From: Tolypeutes matacus
Taxonomy: Eukaryota > Chordata > Mammalia > Cingulata > Chlamyphoridae
Length of the DNA: 64,000 bases
Assembly (NCBI GenBank): GCA_026826555.1
Contig: JAKSZT010017954.1
Location: 7,885,514 to 7,949,513, forward strand
Direction: 5' to 3'
A program made the position numbers and the translations under genes. The notes beneath the pieces are model-generated. The model was not told the origin of the DNA. It ran no database searches and saw only the letters and a list, made by a program, of their open reading frames with translations. This document shows positions 48,401 through 60,858 of the stretch, piece after piece. Position 1 is the first letter of the stretch; each line of letters starts with the position of its first letter.

Positions 48401-48843
48401 TCCAGATCCTATCTCCTTCTGACCACTTTAACAACACCACACAATTCAGAGTGGCCGCTGAGGCCTCACTTGAGCATTAACCTGCACAGTGCGTTTCTGG
48501 CAGGCTGTTTCTGCCCCAGGCAAGGAGGGTTAGATGCCCAGCACCTGATTAGGGCATTTAGGATACACCAACAATCACCCTATGCAGTTAAATACAGTTC
48601 TCACTGGCCTTGTATTTATGTCAAAGGCTAGGAAAGGAGAAATCTCTCAAATGGCATAAGTTTTGCAAGTGTGACTTCTTTCATGGAAATCAGCAGACCC
48701 TTGGGAGATGCCAGGCTGAGGTTCTAGCCAGAACCAGGCCCTGTCCATGGTCCTGAAGGTAACGACACGCCCTTCAAGAGGATGGAAGGCACTTTCAGTG
48801 GTCCGCTGAGCAGGAGATGCACCAAAAAACACTCCTTGGGAAC

Positions 48844-49162
48844 TGTGGTGGGTTGAATCGTGTCCCTCCAAAATTCATGTCTACTTGGAACCTCAGAATG
48901 TGACCTTATTTAGAAATAAGACTTTGCAGATGTAATTAGTTAAGATGAGGTCATACTGGATGAGGGTGGAGCCAAAATCCAATGACTGGTGTCTTTATAA
49001 GAGGAAGGAGAGGAAGATTCAGAAAAACACGGAGAAGTACCCCACGTGCAGTTGGAGGCAGAGATTGAAGTGAGATGTCTACAAGGCAAGGGATGCTAAG
49101 GATGGCTCGTGATTACCAGAAGTTAGGAGAGATGCATGGAAGGTTCCAGAAGGAGCCAACCC
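48844..49162 (+). mobile_element. MLT1/MST-like MaLR LTR, left part
   Basis: It starts TGTGGTGGGTTGAATCGTG and runs 'cctcagaatgtgaccttatt', 'gatgaggtcatactggatg' and 'ggtgtctttataagagg'. The LTR breaks at 49163, where a second LTR begins. The missing right end reappears at 49867-49989. Confidence 0.8.
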
Positions 49163-49202
49163 TGTGGTGTTAGACTGACTGATGTGTACACCAACACAGA
49201 CA

Positions 49203-49236
<34 letters not shown>

Positions 49237-49866
49237 TTTTATTTTTTTATTTATTCATTTATCCCCCTGTTGCTGCCTCTGCTCGCCGGGCCAGCCAACC
49301 ACGCCGTGTGGGCGGGTCCGCCCCCACCAGGAGGCCCCGGGAACCGAACCCGGGGCCTCCCACATGGCAAACGGGAGCCCCACTGATTGAGCCACAGCCG
49401 CCTCCCCACAGACATGCTTTTAATCTCAATCCATGTCCCTGTGTGTGCCCACCCATTGTAAACAGGACCTCTTGCAGAAATATTTTTAGTTAAGGTGTGG
49501 TCCAACTGAATGAGAGTAGGTTTTAATCCACATTACTGGAGGCATTATAAAGATGAACAACCAGTGGTCTGGAGTCAGGAGAAAGCCACAGGGAGGAGCC
49601 AGCAGCCAGATGTGAGCAGAAACCAGAAGAGGGGCTACAAGCGAGAGGACATTGCCATGGGATGGGAGGCAGCGATCCAAGCCAGGGAGCCCCAAGGATC
49701 GCTGGCAGCAGTACCAGAACGCTACAGACTCCGGGAGAAAGCAAGCCTTGCTGATACCTTGATTTCAGACTTCTTCTAGCTTCAAAAAACTATAAGCCAG
49801 TAAATGCTTATCATTTAAGCCAGTCTGTTGTGTGGTGTTTGTCATCGCAGCCTGGCAGACCAGCAT
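49163..49866 (+). mobile_element. Younger MaLR-like LTR inserted in the MLT1/MST-like LTR
   Basis: It starts TGTGGTGTTAGACTGACTG and ends 'gcctggcagaccagca'. It is itself split by the SINE at 49210-49406. It is related in its right half to the solo LTR at 38003-38289. No coding sequence. Confidence 0.75.
49210..49406 (-). mobile_element. DAS-type tRNA-Ala SINE with perfect 15-bp target-site duplication
   Basis: CACAGACATGCTTTT occurs at 49195-49209 and again at 49407-49421. The element is on the minus strand: a tRNA-like head with B box GGTTCGGTTCC (49350-49340), a GC-rich unique body, and an A/T tail seen as the T run. It is very similar to the copy at 57260-57447. Confidence 0.95.
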
Positions 49867-49989
49867 ACCTTCCAAGACCTTGATTTTGGACTTCTGTCCT
49901 CCTGAACAATGAGAGAATAAATTATTTCTGTTGTTTCAAGCCACTCTGTTTGTGGCAATTTGTTTTGTTGTCCTTAGGACACTAATGCA
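49867..49989 (+). mobile_element. MLT1/MST-like MaLR LTR, right part
   Basis: It has 'ccttgattttggacttctg', 'gtttcaagccactctgtttg' and the terminal 'aggacactaatgca', the missing end of the LTR that starts at 48844. Confidence 0.75.
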
Positions 49990-50349
49990 GGAAGGGAAGT
50001 CTGTTCCAAGGGTCACAACAGGAGGAATCCTGGGAGAAGGGCACTCTAAGAATTCTAGTTTTTCTGTATTGTTCTAGTCTTTTTCTAGTCAAGAAAGGAC
50101 CCTGTGTCAGATTGGCCAGACATGAACCATACTCACATAACCAGAAGATAGGATAGTGAATTTTGAGGGGACTGCACCAAATTTATGCTTGCTAACCATA
50201 AATTTGATAGCAGGAGTCATAGTTAAACTAAATGACCCTGCAGTTTAAGAACTGAATTTGGAATTCTATTGAGACCCAAAGGCCAATGAGGAAGACCAAG
50301 AAGGTTCCATCTATTCTGTGCACTGGATTCACTAAACTAAGATAGAACT

Positions 50350-52680
50350 TTCCTCTTTGATGGAGAAACAGTTAAAAAAAAATAGAATATTGCAAAAAAA
50401 TATTTTGCACAGTAAAAAGTGAGGTGCCTTCTGTAAGTACAGAAAAGTTTTTATTCATGAGTACACTGCAAATAAATTATTACAGGGAAAAAACTTAAAA
50501 CTAATTTGTTTGGTGTCCTCGATGAAATACACACACACAATATTATCTATGAAACAAGTATTGTGATAATTGAAGATTGGTATAAGATTTCTAAAAAGTT
50601 GAGAATAAGAGGGAATTCACCAAGAGAAGAAAAAATGTCAAAAATACTAGAAACATAACAATAATAATAAAACAGCATTAGAGGTAATAAAGCACAGGGT
50701 CAATAATGCTGAAACTCTAATTAATGTTCTAGAAAACAAACTTGGAAAGCTCAAAAGAAATGCATAGGTTTAGGAACAGAGATGACACCATGAGATAGAA
50801 AGTGCTGGCATTGGATTATTTCTGAATGAATAGCTCACTTGAAGAAGAAACCAGAAGAGAAGCACTAAGCAGAGATAAGAGAAGAAAACACAGTCCAGCA
50901 GACTGACAGAGCCTACCATGTTTCCTTGAAATTTAGTGAATAAGAAAGTACAGCAAGATAGCTGCATATAGTGACAACAGACAAAAATCAGTACTTTCAT
51001 ATCATCAGTGAAAACTCATTAGTAAATGTCATAGAAAAACAGATCCCATTTATTATAGAAACACAATTACGAGGTACCTAGGAATAACTCTAAGAAGAAA
51101 CCATCAAACAGTTATGAAGATGGTGTATTCATGGATGAAAAAACACAACATTTAAATAGGTCCATTATGAAATTAATCAACAAATTCAATTCAGTCCTAC
51201 TCAAGATGCTACTAAGATTTGTGATGTGATTGTTAAATTGATTCTAAAATGTGTATTGCAGAGAAAGTTAGCAGGAAGAGCCAAGTTAATATTGAAAAGA
51301 AGGACAAGGAGCAGAGACTTCGTTACCAGAAATAGATACATACCATAAAACTATGGATACTGTACATAAATAGAATAAGGTCTAGATCAATGGAATGGAC
51401 TGGGAGTTCAGAAACACACCCAAGTTTTTTGGAAATTTAGCACGAAGGTAACTTCAAATCACTTATGTTAAGGATGGGACAGTCAACAGAGTTGGAACAA
51501 CTGCGTATCCATTTGGGACGTAAAAATGTTACATGCTTACCTTACAATATTCATAAAAATAAATTCTAGATAGATTAAAAACTCTACAACAAGTGGAAGC
51601 AAATACAATCTATTAATGCTGTTGAGGTAAACACCTTAAACAAGGCAAAAACAATAGCCAGAATGCGAAAGACAAATACATTTGACTAAATGAAATTCTG
51701 GAATCTCTGCATGGTGAAAGCCACCATAAAATATTTAAAAAATCAGCTGCACACCAGGAGAAAATGTTTGCAACATTCAAAATAAACAAAGAAACAGCAT
51801 CCAGAATATATTATAAAAAGAACTACAGATTAAAAAAAGGTGAACAACCCAAGAGGAAACAATAACTGACTGATGAGAAAATATAAATGGCTAATATGTA
51901 AAAATCTATTTCACCTTATTAGTAATCAGGGACAGGCAAGTTAAAAATACATGATGCTATTTTCATGCTACAAGTTGGGAAAAAAAATGAATGTTTGATA
52001 GTATCAAGGGTTGAAGAGAATGTGGTGAGGAAAGGTCTTCTATATTGGTACAGCAATTTTGAAGGCGACTTGACAATACCTGTTAAAACTGAAAATGCAC
52101 ATGCTCTACAACTTAGCAGTTTTAGTTATGTGCATCTCCCTATAGAAATCTTCCCACATGGAGACAAGAACAGGCATGCTCCCTGCAGAAGTTTTTTTGT
52201 TTTGTTTTTTTTTTAAATACATTTTTTTTAACATTTTTTTAACTTTATTTTGTACATTTGTCCCTGCAGAAGTTGTGAAAAAAGAAAAACCCTGGACCCA
52301 AGTGTCCATCATCAGGAAAATGACTAAGTAAAATATACTATATCCTTGACATGGACTCTAAGAGATATGATTGCTCAACATACTGACATATTGTTGAGGG
52401 AAAACAAGAGCAAGCTGCAGAATGCTAAATGACTATGGTATTATTTATGGATCAAGAGAAAACACTCCACAAAATAATAGTTTTTTCTGGGATAATGCAT
52501 GGAAAAGATTCTGGAAAAATCTATACTAAAGTGATCACAGTTAGCTCTGGAGAGACCCAGAGGTGGAAGGCAGGTAGTAATTGTGAAGTGGATGCATGCA
52601 CACGAACATGGATAATTCTCTAAAACAAAGATTTAGTGAAAAAAAAGTAAGGAACCAAATGAAATACATACTGTCAATTT
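50350..52680 (+). repeat. L1 remnant, ORF2 and 3'UTR, sense
   Basis: A-rich sense-strand L1 text runs from about 50.35 kb ('aggtctagatcaatggaatg' near 51.38 kb, 'gagaatgtggtgaggaaagg' near 52.02 kb). All frames are broken. It is interrupted by a 67-bp insertion at 52194-52260. Confidence 0.75.
52194..52260 (-). mobile_element. 67-bp retro-insertion with perfect 14-bp target-site duplication
   Basis: TCCCTGCAGAAGTT occurs at 52180-52193 and 52261-52274. The insert on the minus strand reads 'caaatgtacaaaataaag' followed by A-rich sequence, like a tiny 3' fragment of an L1 or polyadenylated RNA. Confidence 0.85.
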
Positions 52681-52682
52681 TG

Positions 52683-52760
52683 TGTATTGCAGTTGTATCC
52701 CTATGCCTGGCCTATAGGGGGTGCTCAATAAATATTTGATAAATGAATGAAAAAAAACAC
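52683..52760 (+). repeat. L2 LINE 3' tail
   Basis: It has 'gcctggcctatagggggtgc', then 'aaatatttgataaatgaatg'. It lies between two L1-like stretches, so it is probably the target into which L1 inserted. Confidence 0.65.
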
Positions 52761-53229
52761 AATACCATTTATGTATATTAAAAATACAAGCACTCAAAAG
52801 AGAAATACAAATTTTGTACCAAAAGAGGCAATTAAAATCCTTTGGACGACTGGTTATAGGAATGGAGGTATAACGATAGGAAATAGGGAGAAAAGGATAT
52901 GAAGTAATTAATTAAATAAGAGAGGGGATTTGTGTAGATCTAAGATGATGTGCCAAAAACTGAGAAATCTAATTAATTCAAATTCTGCAGCCAATGCACA
53001 AAAACCAACCAAAGGTATTTCTGAACTGGCAAGAAAGTAAGGACTCTTCAGAGGGCAAACAGTAAATCCAGAGAGCTGAGAAGTCTAAGCTGGCTTTATT
53101 CCTAAGAGCTTCTGCCCAAGCCCAGGGACTGGAAATCACAGTTTTGATGACTGTGCAGAACACTGGGGACAGGAGGCAAAGCCTGTGGATCACAAAAGAT
53201 GGGATCCTACAGAGATTCTGCATAAAGAA

Positions 53230-54090
53230 CAGTTTTGAGATTCATCCATGCTGTTAGTTCATGAGCAACTGCTGAACAGCATTTCATTGTATAGATTTAC
53301 CACAATTCTGTTCATCCATTCTCTTGTTGATGGGCATTTGGGGCTGCTATGAGTAATCTCGTATATAACATTTTATGGACATAGGTTTTCACCTTTCTTG
53401 GGAAAATACCAAGGAGTGGAACAGCTGGGTCCTACGGCAGGGTTATGTTTAGCTTTATAAGAAACTGCCCAACAGGTTTCCTAAGTGGTTATAACATTTT
53501 ACTCTCCCACCAGTAACCTCTAAGCATCCCATTTACATCACATTCTTGTCAACACTTGGTATTATCAGTCTTTTAAATTTTAGCCTTTTTAATGAGTAAG
53601 ACGTAGGTAAATCATGGTTGCTTCAATTTGCAATTTCTCTGAAACAAATAATGTGGCACATTTTTACATGGGCTCATTGGCCATTTGTACATTTTCTTTG
53701 GTGTAATAGCCAAGTTTTTAGGTACATTCCTCATTGGGTTGTTGTCTTTATATGATTGAGTTATAGGAGTTCTTTATATATTCTGCATACATGTCTTTTT
53801 TTCAGATATATGTATTGAAAATGTTTTTTTCCTAATCTGCGGCTTGCCTTTTTATATCCATCATGGTTTATTTTAAGGAACCCAAGTTTTAAATTTTGAT
53901 GAAGTCTAACATATCAACTTTTTTATGGCTAGTGCTTTTTGTGTTCTATCCAGGAAACCTCTGCCTTCCTCAAGATTGTGAAGACATTCTCCTGTTTTCT
54001 TCTAGTCTATATCTAGTTTTAGCCTCTTGTATCTATGAGCCACCCAAAATTGATTTTTGTTGCATGTGTAGAGCATGAAGTAGGGCAGAA
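53230..54090 (-). repeat. L1 (L1M-type) 3' region, antisense
   Basis: It has 'cattctcttgttgatgggc', 'ataagaaactgcccaacagg' and 'gagttctttatatattctgc', the antisense of an L1 3' region. It faces the sense-strand L1 at 50350-52680. Confidence 0.8.
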
Positions 54091-54984
54091 TTTTAACTTA
54101 AATTTGGATAATTGATTTTTCCTTAAAAAGTATCTTCACCAAACATGGACCAGAAGAATACACATAGAATGCACGGCAATGGTTTCCTCTGAAGAGGCAA
54201 GGAGGAGAGAGGGATTGAAAAGGTATATAAATGGGTATCAACTAAATCTGTAATGTTTCGTTTATTTTAAGAGGTCTGATGTGATTATAGCAAAATGTTG
54301 ATGTTTGTTAGTTCTGTATGGTGGCTAAGTAGTGTTTGTTATAAAAGCCACGTTCTTTTTCCTATTAAAAAAAATCACGATTAAAAACAAGAAACAGGTT
54401 ACACTGTGCTACAGCAATTATAAAGTTACTTTGAACAATGAGGACTGGCAGTTTCATGCAAGAGAATGCAATCAGATGCAGAAGAAATTGCCAACTCTCT
54501 CTCGAAAGATCACGGAATTTTCAAAATTGGAGAGACAATGCGGCTGATTCATTCACTGTGAATGTCGATCACTCAGGGAGAGATATCTATCACAAGCTTC
54601 AGATTCATTTTTCAAGAGAAATGTTTTAAAGCGAAGTGAAACATAATTCAATTAAGCCAAGAAAAGAAAAGTATGGTTTTTCCTAAATACATATATAAAA
54701 AAACCCACAAAACCTCAGAATTCTTTATACATTTCAGAATTATTACAGTAATTTAGAGTGATGCTAAAGCCTTCAGGATGAGTGTTAGGTGCTGTAAGAA
54801 GTGCGTGTAGCTGTGAGGTTCTGTATAACTAACTGCCGATGGCCTGAAGTGGTTTAGAACATTCTTCAAACTAAATGTGAACAGTCAAAACTCAAACTTC
54901 ATGGTAATGAAAAAGAAAGTGATCTAGGATTGTATGCATTCAGTGTATGCCATTATAAATCAAAGATCAGTATGTGCTTTAGTG

Positions 54985-55187
54985 GAGTGCAGCTGCTCAA
55001 AGTGTGGTCTGTGGGCCAGCAGCCTTGGCTTCCCCTGGGAGCTGGTAAAGATGCAAATCTGCAGGTCTCCCACCAGCCCTACTGAATCAGAGTCTGGCAA
55101 GCCCAGGAATCCATGTTGTATGACTCTCTCCAGCTGTCTCCAGGTGATTCTTTTGCTAACGTTGGAGAATTACTGCTCTAGTGGAAC
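54985..55187 (+). repeat. MER5-type hAT element
   Basis: It has 'agtgtggtctgtgggccagc', 'ctactgaatcagagtctgg' and 'ggagaattactgctctag'. Confidence 0.65.
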
Positions 55188-55309
55188 TTTGATGACTTTT
55201 TTTAGATGCATGGCACCTAAACTTCCTTCTCATATTTTGGGGAATTCTCTACCTTATGAGCCCTGAGAAGTATTGTCGGCCTCACCTTAGAAGCCCCAAA
55301 TGTCATCAG

Positions 55310-55665
55310 TGTTCCCAGTCCCCCAGCAACTGGGATCTGGGCATGTGACCAGGCTTGGTCATTCAGACATACCAGACTTGCAGTCTGGAGCTCGGCCCAC
55401 AAAGGAGCCATTCTGTTGTACCATCTTGACTTGGGGGCAGCAGAATGCTGGCACCCCCATGGCACTCAGAATACAGTGAGGGCTGCAGGGGCCTGCCTGG
55501 GGGCAGTTCTGTGGTGGCAAATGGACCCTGCTGCTAGCTTCCTAGCCTTGCTTATTCCCTCTATTTTTCCCAAGACTGGCCCACCAGCCTTCTCAATTCT
55601 GTGGGCTACCCAGCATCTTTACAACACACTTCTTAGCTTCAATAATTAGCCAGAGCTGACTTCTG
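55310..55665 (+). repeat. Old LTR-like repeat, class uncertain
   Basis: It has 'ctgggcatgtgaccaggc' and following words of ERVL-type LTRs. Heavily decayed. Confidence 0.3.
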
Positions 55666-55793
55666 TGGCTGGCATTAAGTAACCCGACTACCTGGGAATT
55701 TAATGCCATGCTTGGTGATTTGTGTATTTTTTCCTCCGAAGGGCTCTTTTTAAATTGATGGGGCATTTTGGGGTCAAACACATTTTAGAATGA

Positions 55794-55809
55794 AAAAAAA
55801 AAAAAAAAA
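55794..55809 (+). repeat. A-rich homopolymer
   Basis: It is a run of about 16 A with no attached retroelement that I can recognise. Confidence 0.7.
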
Positions 55810-56839
55810 GCTACATAGACAAGCATGAACACAACTGTGTGTGTAGATAAAAAGTCTAGAAAAAGAGGCCAGACTTAATGTTTCCACTTTTCTGTATTTT
55901 TATATTTGTATCCCCAAGGATATACATGAACATTCAAATAAAAAGTTATAAAAATGATAAAAATATATAAAAAATGATAAAACCATTCTACCCTTTTGAC
56001 AAGATCATGCCATGTGAGTGTCTGTGTGTGTGTATGTGTGTGTGGTGTAAAATGTAAACCTGTCAGTGTTAGTGTAGAAACCATGTGTTATTCAAATTGA
56101 CCAGCCTTCTTTTTAAAAAAATCAGCAACTCAAGGACTTATGTCAAAGATATCTCTTGGAGTTGTTTATAATTTGCACAGATGGAAATGAGTTAAATAAT
56201 CTCACAAATGGGGATTAGCTAAATACATTTCAGCGCATTCATACTCTGAAATCTTACGCAGGGATGAAATATCAGAGTCTTAAAGAAATGTCCATAACAT
56301 GTCTTCCTGCCTCTGCCCCGTCAAAGCAAACGCCATATTGCTCAGAGTTAAGAATTCAATACAGGAAACCCAGAACGCACTTGTGAAATGGGAATTTGGT
56401 CTGTGAATCAAAAGACATTTAAAGAGAGGGGGCTGGAAGTGCTGACGGGGACAGCTGTTCATCCATTCTGGCTGAGAGCCGCTGCCTTGGGCATTTCAAA
56501 GGATTGCTCCTTTTGAAAATCGTCAAGGGGTAGTGTACCCATCTATTCCCGACTTCCCCTCTCCAGCCAACTGGCCTCACTGACTCCTCCCCTCTCCTCC
56601 TGCCTGCTCTCTCCACCTTTGCTCTCACTTAATCAGGCCAGTGGGCACAGCTTCTTCTGAGCCCTACTGGCTCATTGCCCCAGGCAAGGTCTCTACCTTT
56701 TCAATGTAAAGTAAATTATTTAATTGAAAACCTACAAAACACCTCAAAATATCTTAAGAAGTATAAAAGGCACTCTAGCCGCCTAGAATCAGACCGCATG
56801 TGGATTTGAATCTGATTACTTGTGGCTTGTGAGAAAGAT

Positions 56840-57246
56840 GGGAATATACAGCAATTTGCTCATCCATTCACCTTGAGGGACATTTAGATGGTTTCCAGGT
56901 TTGGGCTATTACAAATAACGCTGAACACTTAGGTAATGGACATGCACTTTCATTTCTCTTGGGTAAATGCCTAGGAGTGGAAAGGCTGAATCATAGGATC
57001 GGTATGTATTTCACATTTTAAGAAACTGCCAAACTATTTTTCAAAGTGGTTGTACCATTTTACATTCCTACCTGCAGGGTGGGAATGAGAGCTTTAGCTC
57101 CACCACATCCTTGCTCACTCTTGTTATCTCTCTTTTTGATGATAGCCAGTCCAATATGTGTGTAGTGATATCTCATCCTGGTTTTAATTTGCATTTTAAT
57201 AATGGCTAATAATGTTGAACATCTTTTTGGGTGCTTATTTGCCATC
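56840..57246 (-). repeat. L1 3' region, antisense, left of a SINE
   Basis: It has 'gggtaaatgcctaggagtgg', 'gtggttgtaccattttacat' and 'taatggctaataatgttgaac'. The same L1 resumes at 57461. Confidence 0.8.
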
Positions 57247-57259
57247 CACATCTCTTCTT

Positions 57260-57447
57260 CTTTTTTTTAAAAGATTTTTATTTATTTATTCATTTATCCC
57301 CCCCTTGCTGCTTGTGCTCGCTGGGTCAGCTAACCACGCCGCGCAGGCGGGCTTGCCTTCACCAGGAGGCCCCGGGAACCGAACCCAGGGCCTCCCATAT
57401 GGTAAACGGGAGCCCTACTGATTGAGCCACAGCCGCTTCCCAACACA
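57260..57447 (-). mobile_element. DAS-type tRNA-Ala SINE with perfect 13-bp target-site duplication
   Basis: CACATCTCTTCTT occurs at 57247-57259 and 57448-57460. It has B box GGTTCGGTTCC at 57385-57375 and an AT tail at the low-coordinate end. It was inserted into an old antisense L1. It is nearly identical over its length to the SINE at 49210-49406. Confidence 0.95.
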
Positions 57448-57460
57448 CACATCTCTTCTT

Positions 57461-57610
57461 TGTTGAAGTGTCTGTTCAAATCTTTTGCCCATTTTTAACG
57501 TTGAGCTGTCTGTTTTCTTCCTACTAAGTTTCAAGAGTTCTTTTTATATTTTGTATATAAAAGTCCTTGCCAAATATATAACTTGCAAATAGTTTCTCCT
57601 ATGTTGCATA
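57461..57610 (-). repeat. L1 3' region, antisense, right of a SINE
   Basis: It continues the L1 at 56840 ('ttgaagtgtctgttcaaatc', then 'gccaaatatataacttgc'). Confidence 0.8.
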
Positions 57611-57994
57611 TATTAGAATATTTGTATGAGGTAGACCATTCTGTATCCCCTTTGGGTTATAAGTTATTTGAGGGAGAAAACAGAATCTTGGAATACAGTT
57701 AGAAGAGAATGGAGCTGATGGGTGCCCAAGAGAGTGTCTTTGTTGGGGGGTAGGGGGAGCCACCATCTCCATGAGCTGCCTTAGCTTTGCCGCCCCAAGT
57801 CTTGATCTGGTGGATACGGCCACCTAGAGCTGACCAGACTCCTGAGGTTTCCTCACGTGGCCCACACCAAGCGACCAAACCCAGATGGCTATTTATTCAT
57901 GCACCAAAAGGAAAGACCCAGGGGACATCTTTACCTCCGGGAACAGAAGGAGAGATGAGGAAAGGGCATGGGCTTTACCTGAATCCAGAATGTC

Positions 57995-58140
57995 TTGGTT
58001 CCTAAAATACTGAAGGAAGTACAGCACGATGTTAAAACCTGTTACTCCAGGTTGTGGCTACACGGGCGTTTGTTGGTTATTTTTTATACTTGTCTGTATG
58101 TTTGAAATGACTCATAATTAAAGATTAATTTTTAATAAAA
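57995..58140 (+). repeat. L1 3' end
   Basis: It has 'tttgaaatgactcataatta' and an A/T-rich end, the usual terminus of old L1 copies. Confidence 0.5.
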
Positions 58141-58144
58141 AAGG

Positions 58145-59305
58145 CTGAAAAGACAGACAAAATATTATTAATGGCCATCTTTGAAAAGTAGGACCGCTTG
58201 TTTTTCCTCCAACTTTCTAATTTTCTGTATTTTCCAAAATTTTTATATTGAGTCTTGGTTACTTTTCTAATTAGAAAAAAACAATTAACACCATTTGAAA
58301 AAGCAATGGGACTAGTCAACAGAGATAAATAGGAAGGCACTGAGAAGGAAAAATTGATTGAGTCTTAATGCTGATAAAATGTCAAATGGAAAAGACAAAT
58401 GAGAAAGTGTAATGTGGTCAAATCTCATTAATTTGCACTTCACTTATTTGGAATTAATTAATCAATTGGGTTAGACTCTGAGCAATTGGTAAAAAAAGAC
58501 TTTACTTAGTACCATGTCATATTCCATTTTCCATTACTATATCCCATAGTCAAACTAGACATTTCTTATAGGCAGGGGAAATGTTTCTATTTATACTTCT
58601 CATTCTTCCACTTCTAGGCATTTCTACCTAGGCTCATAACTGGTTGACAATATGTACCTTTTGAAGAAATGATTAAGCAAAGAAAATAATAAAATTGCAG
58701 GGAGAGTCTCAATCTACTGAGAGAACAAACTCTTTTAATAGCTGTTAGCTCATTAAGTATTGAAATGTAAATACTGTAGCTAATTAAATACAGTTTTATT
58801 TATTTGTTTTAGCAAGATCCAGCCAAATACCAATTACTTAATAAATTTTTAATGAATACAAGTTAAAAGAAAAATCTATGTATTTGCTAACAGTGACGGT
58901 CTCTTTTCTAGTACCTGTAGCCTGTAGGTTTGTCCCGAACAAAACTGGACAAATCCAGTTTTCCCTCTATGTCAGGCCTGCACTCACATAGTTGAATACA
59001 ACTGGAGAAAAAGACCACTTTAAATTCACACCCACCTCCCTAAAGAGGGCGCTGGCTGCCGCCCCGCCATCATATCACCTTCCCTGGCCATGCCCTTTCT
59101 GCTCCTCTAGACAATGAATCCACACCTTCTCCTCTCTGTGGTCTCCCCTCACCCTGACTCCTCCAGCCTGCCTCTCAGCTGAGAACCGTGCTTCCCGAAA
59201 AACATGAAAGCAGGCAGCAGGGAACTTCTGCGGGATTCCGGCATCACCCCTTCCCACTCATCTGTCCTTGCGCCAGGGCACCTGTCCTTACCTGCAAGCC
59301 CCTGC
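58145..59305. other. AT-rich stretch without identified features
   Basis: No gene. Parts of 58145-58340 may be L1. 58430-58880 is AT-rich and repeat-poor. Confidence 0.35.
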
Positions 59306-59309
59306 TAGG

Positions 59310-60858
59310 CCACCCCTGTTTAGGTGTAAGACCTCAACCCCATTCACTTACTCTGGACGTCTTCTCTCTTTCTTGCATTATCAATTTCCTCTCTACTGGA
59401 TCTTTCCCATCTGCATGCAATTAAGCCATTAGTTTTCCTGTGATACAAAAACTAACACTAAACCAAAAACCTCTCTTGACTCTATTACCTTCCAAATGCT
59501 GCCTTATTTCTTGTCTCCCTTTTACAGCAAAACTCCTCTAAGGAGCTGGTTATACTCACAGTCTCCAAAGTCTCCTCCCCCATTCTCTCTGGACCCATTC
59601 CACCACGCCCCCAAATTACTCTTGTCAAGGTCACCAGTGGCCTCCAGGTTGCTAAATCCAGTGGTTGGTTTTCTCACTTGACCTATCAGTAGGGTGAATA
59701 TATATTATAATTTATAGTAATGTGAATGTTGAGAAGTAAAAGTGACACTATTAACAATTGTGCCAGGACAACAGGTGTCAACCAGAACTATGGCAAATCA
59801 CAGGGTATGATTCTCTGACACCTTGAAACCGTTTCTTCTCTTAGCTTCCAGGACACCACATGGCTTCTGGATTCCCTCCTTCTGTGTCTCCTTTGCTAAT
59901 TCCTCCTCCTCATCCAGATCTCAAAATGTCCAAGTGCTCTGGTCGGTGCTTAGAACTCTCATCTTCTCAACTACGCCTACCCCTGGCTGATGTCATCCAG
60001 CCTGCATGGCCTAAATACAGATGATTCTCAGAGGAATACCTCTGGCCGGGATCTCAATTCTAAACTCCAGACTCCCATAGTCCATTGTCTCCTTGACATC
60101 TCCACTTTGATGTCCAATGGGCACTCCAGTCTTAGCATGCCCTATACCGAGCTTCTGATTTTTCTCACCAAATCTGCTTGTTTCGGGGTCTTCCTCATCT
60201 CTTTCCAGTTACTCATGCCCAAGCCTTGCCTCAGGTTGGCTCAGCTCTGACCCTTATCTCTTAATACCCCATGTCCAGAAAATCCTCTCATCTCTACTTT
60301 CAAACTATATCCAGAATCTGACCTTTTCTTCTTGCCTCATTACTAACATGCTGGTCCAAGTCACTACCATCTTTTATTTAGATTATGGTTAAAATCTCCT
60401 AACTGGTCCCAGCGTCAGCCCTTGCCCTTTCTTTCAGTCTATGTTCAACACAGTGGTTGGAGTGGCCCTGTTAAAATGTAAGTCAGATCATGCCACTCCT
60501 CTGCTCAAACCCCTCCAAGAAGTGAAGTCCTTATCATGGTAAGCAAAGGCATGCGTGGTATGCCCCTCCCTGGCCTCCTCTCCACCTCACTGTTGTCCCT
60601 GGAGACACCAGACTTGGCTCCTCTTCAAGGCATTTGTTCTTTCTGTTCCCTCTCCGGGAATGCTCTTGCCCCAGATTTCCCAAGGTTTTCTCTCCCTTCT
60701 TTAATGTCTTTCCTCAAATGTCACCTGCTCAGAGACATTCTCCGATCCATCATCCTATTCTGCTTTTTTCTTCACCAGACTATATTTCATCTCCTTCCAT
60801 AGTCCATATCAGTGCTTGTCCAAAAGAACTTTCTGCGATGATGTAAATATCGATTCTG
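59310..60858 (+). pseudogene. L2 LINE remnant retaining reverse-transcriptase-region text
   Basis: It is a long decayed copy of a CR1-clade (L2) LINE. Around 60090-60170 a frame still reads CLLDISTLMSNGH, close to the family's reverse transcriptase region. Downstream come 'agatcatgccactcctctgc' and 'tttcctcaaatgtcacctgc'. About 130 bases at 59690-59820 do not fit L2 and may be a further insertion. Many frameshifts; no function is expected. Confidence 0.75.

Noticed and set aside
49206..49231. T26 run as a transcription terminator
   Set aside because: It is the poly-A tail of a minus-strand SINE, explained by the 15-bp target duplication.
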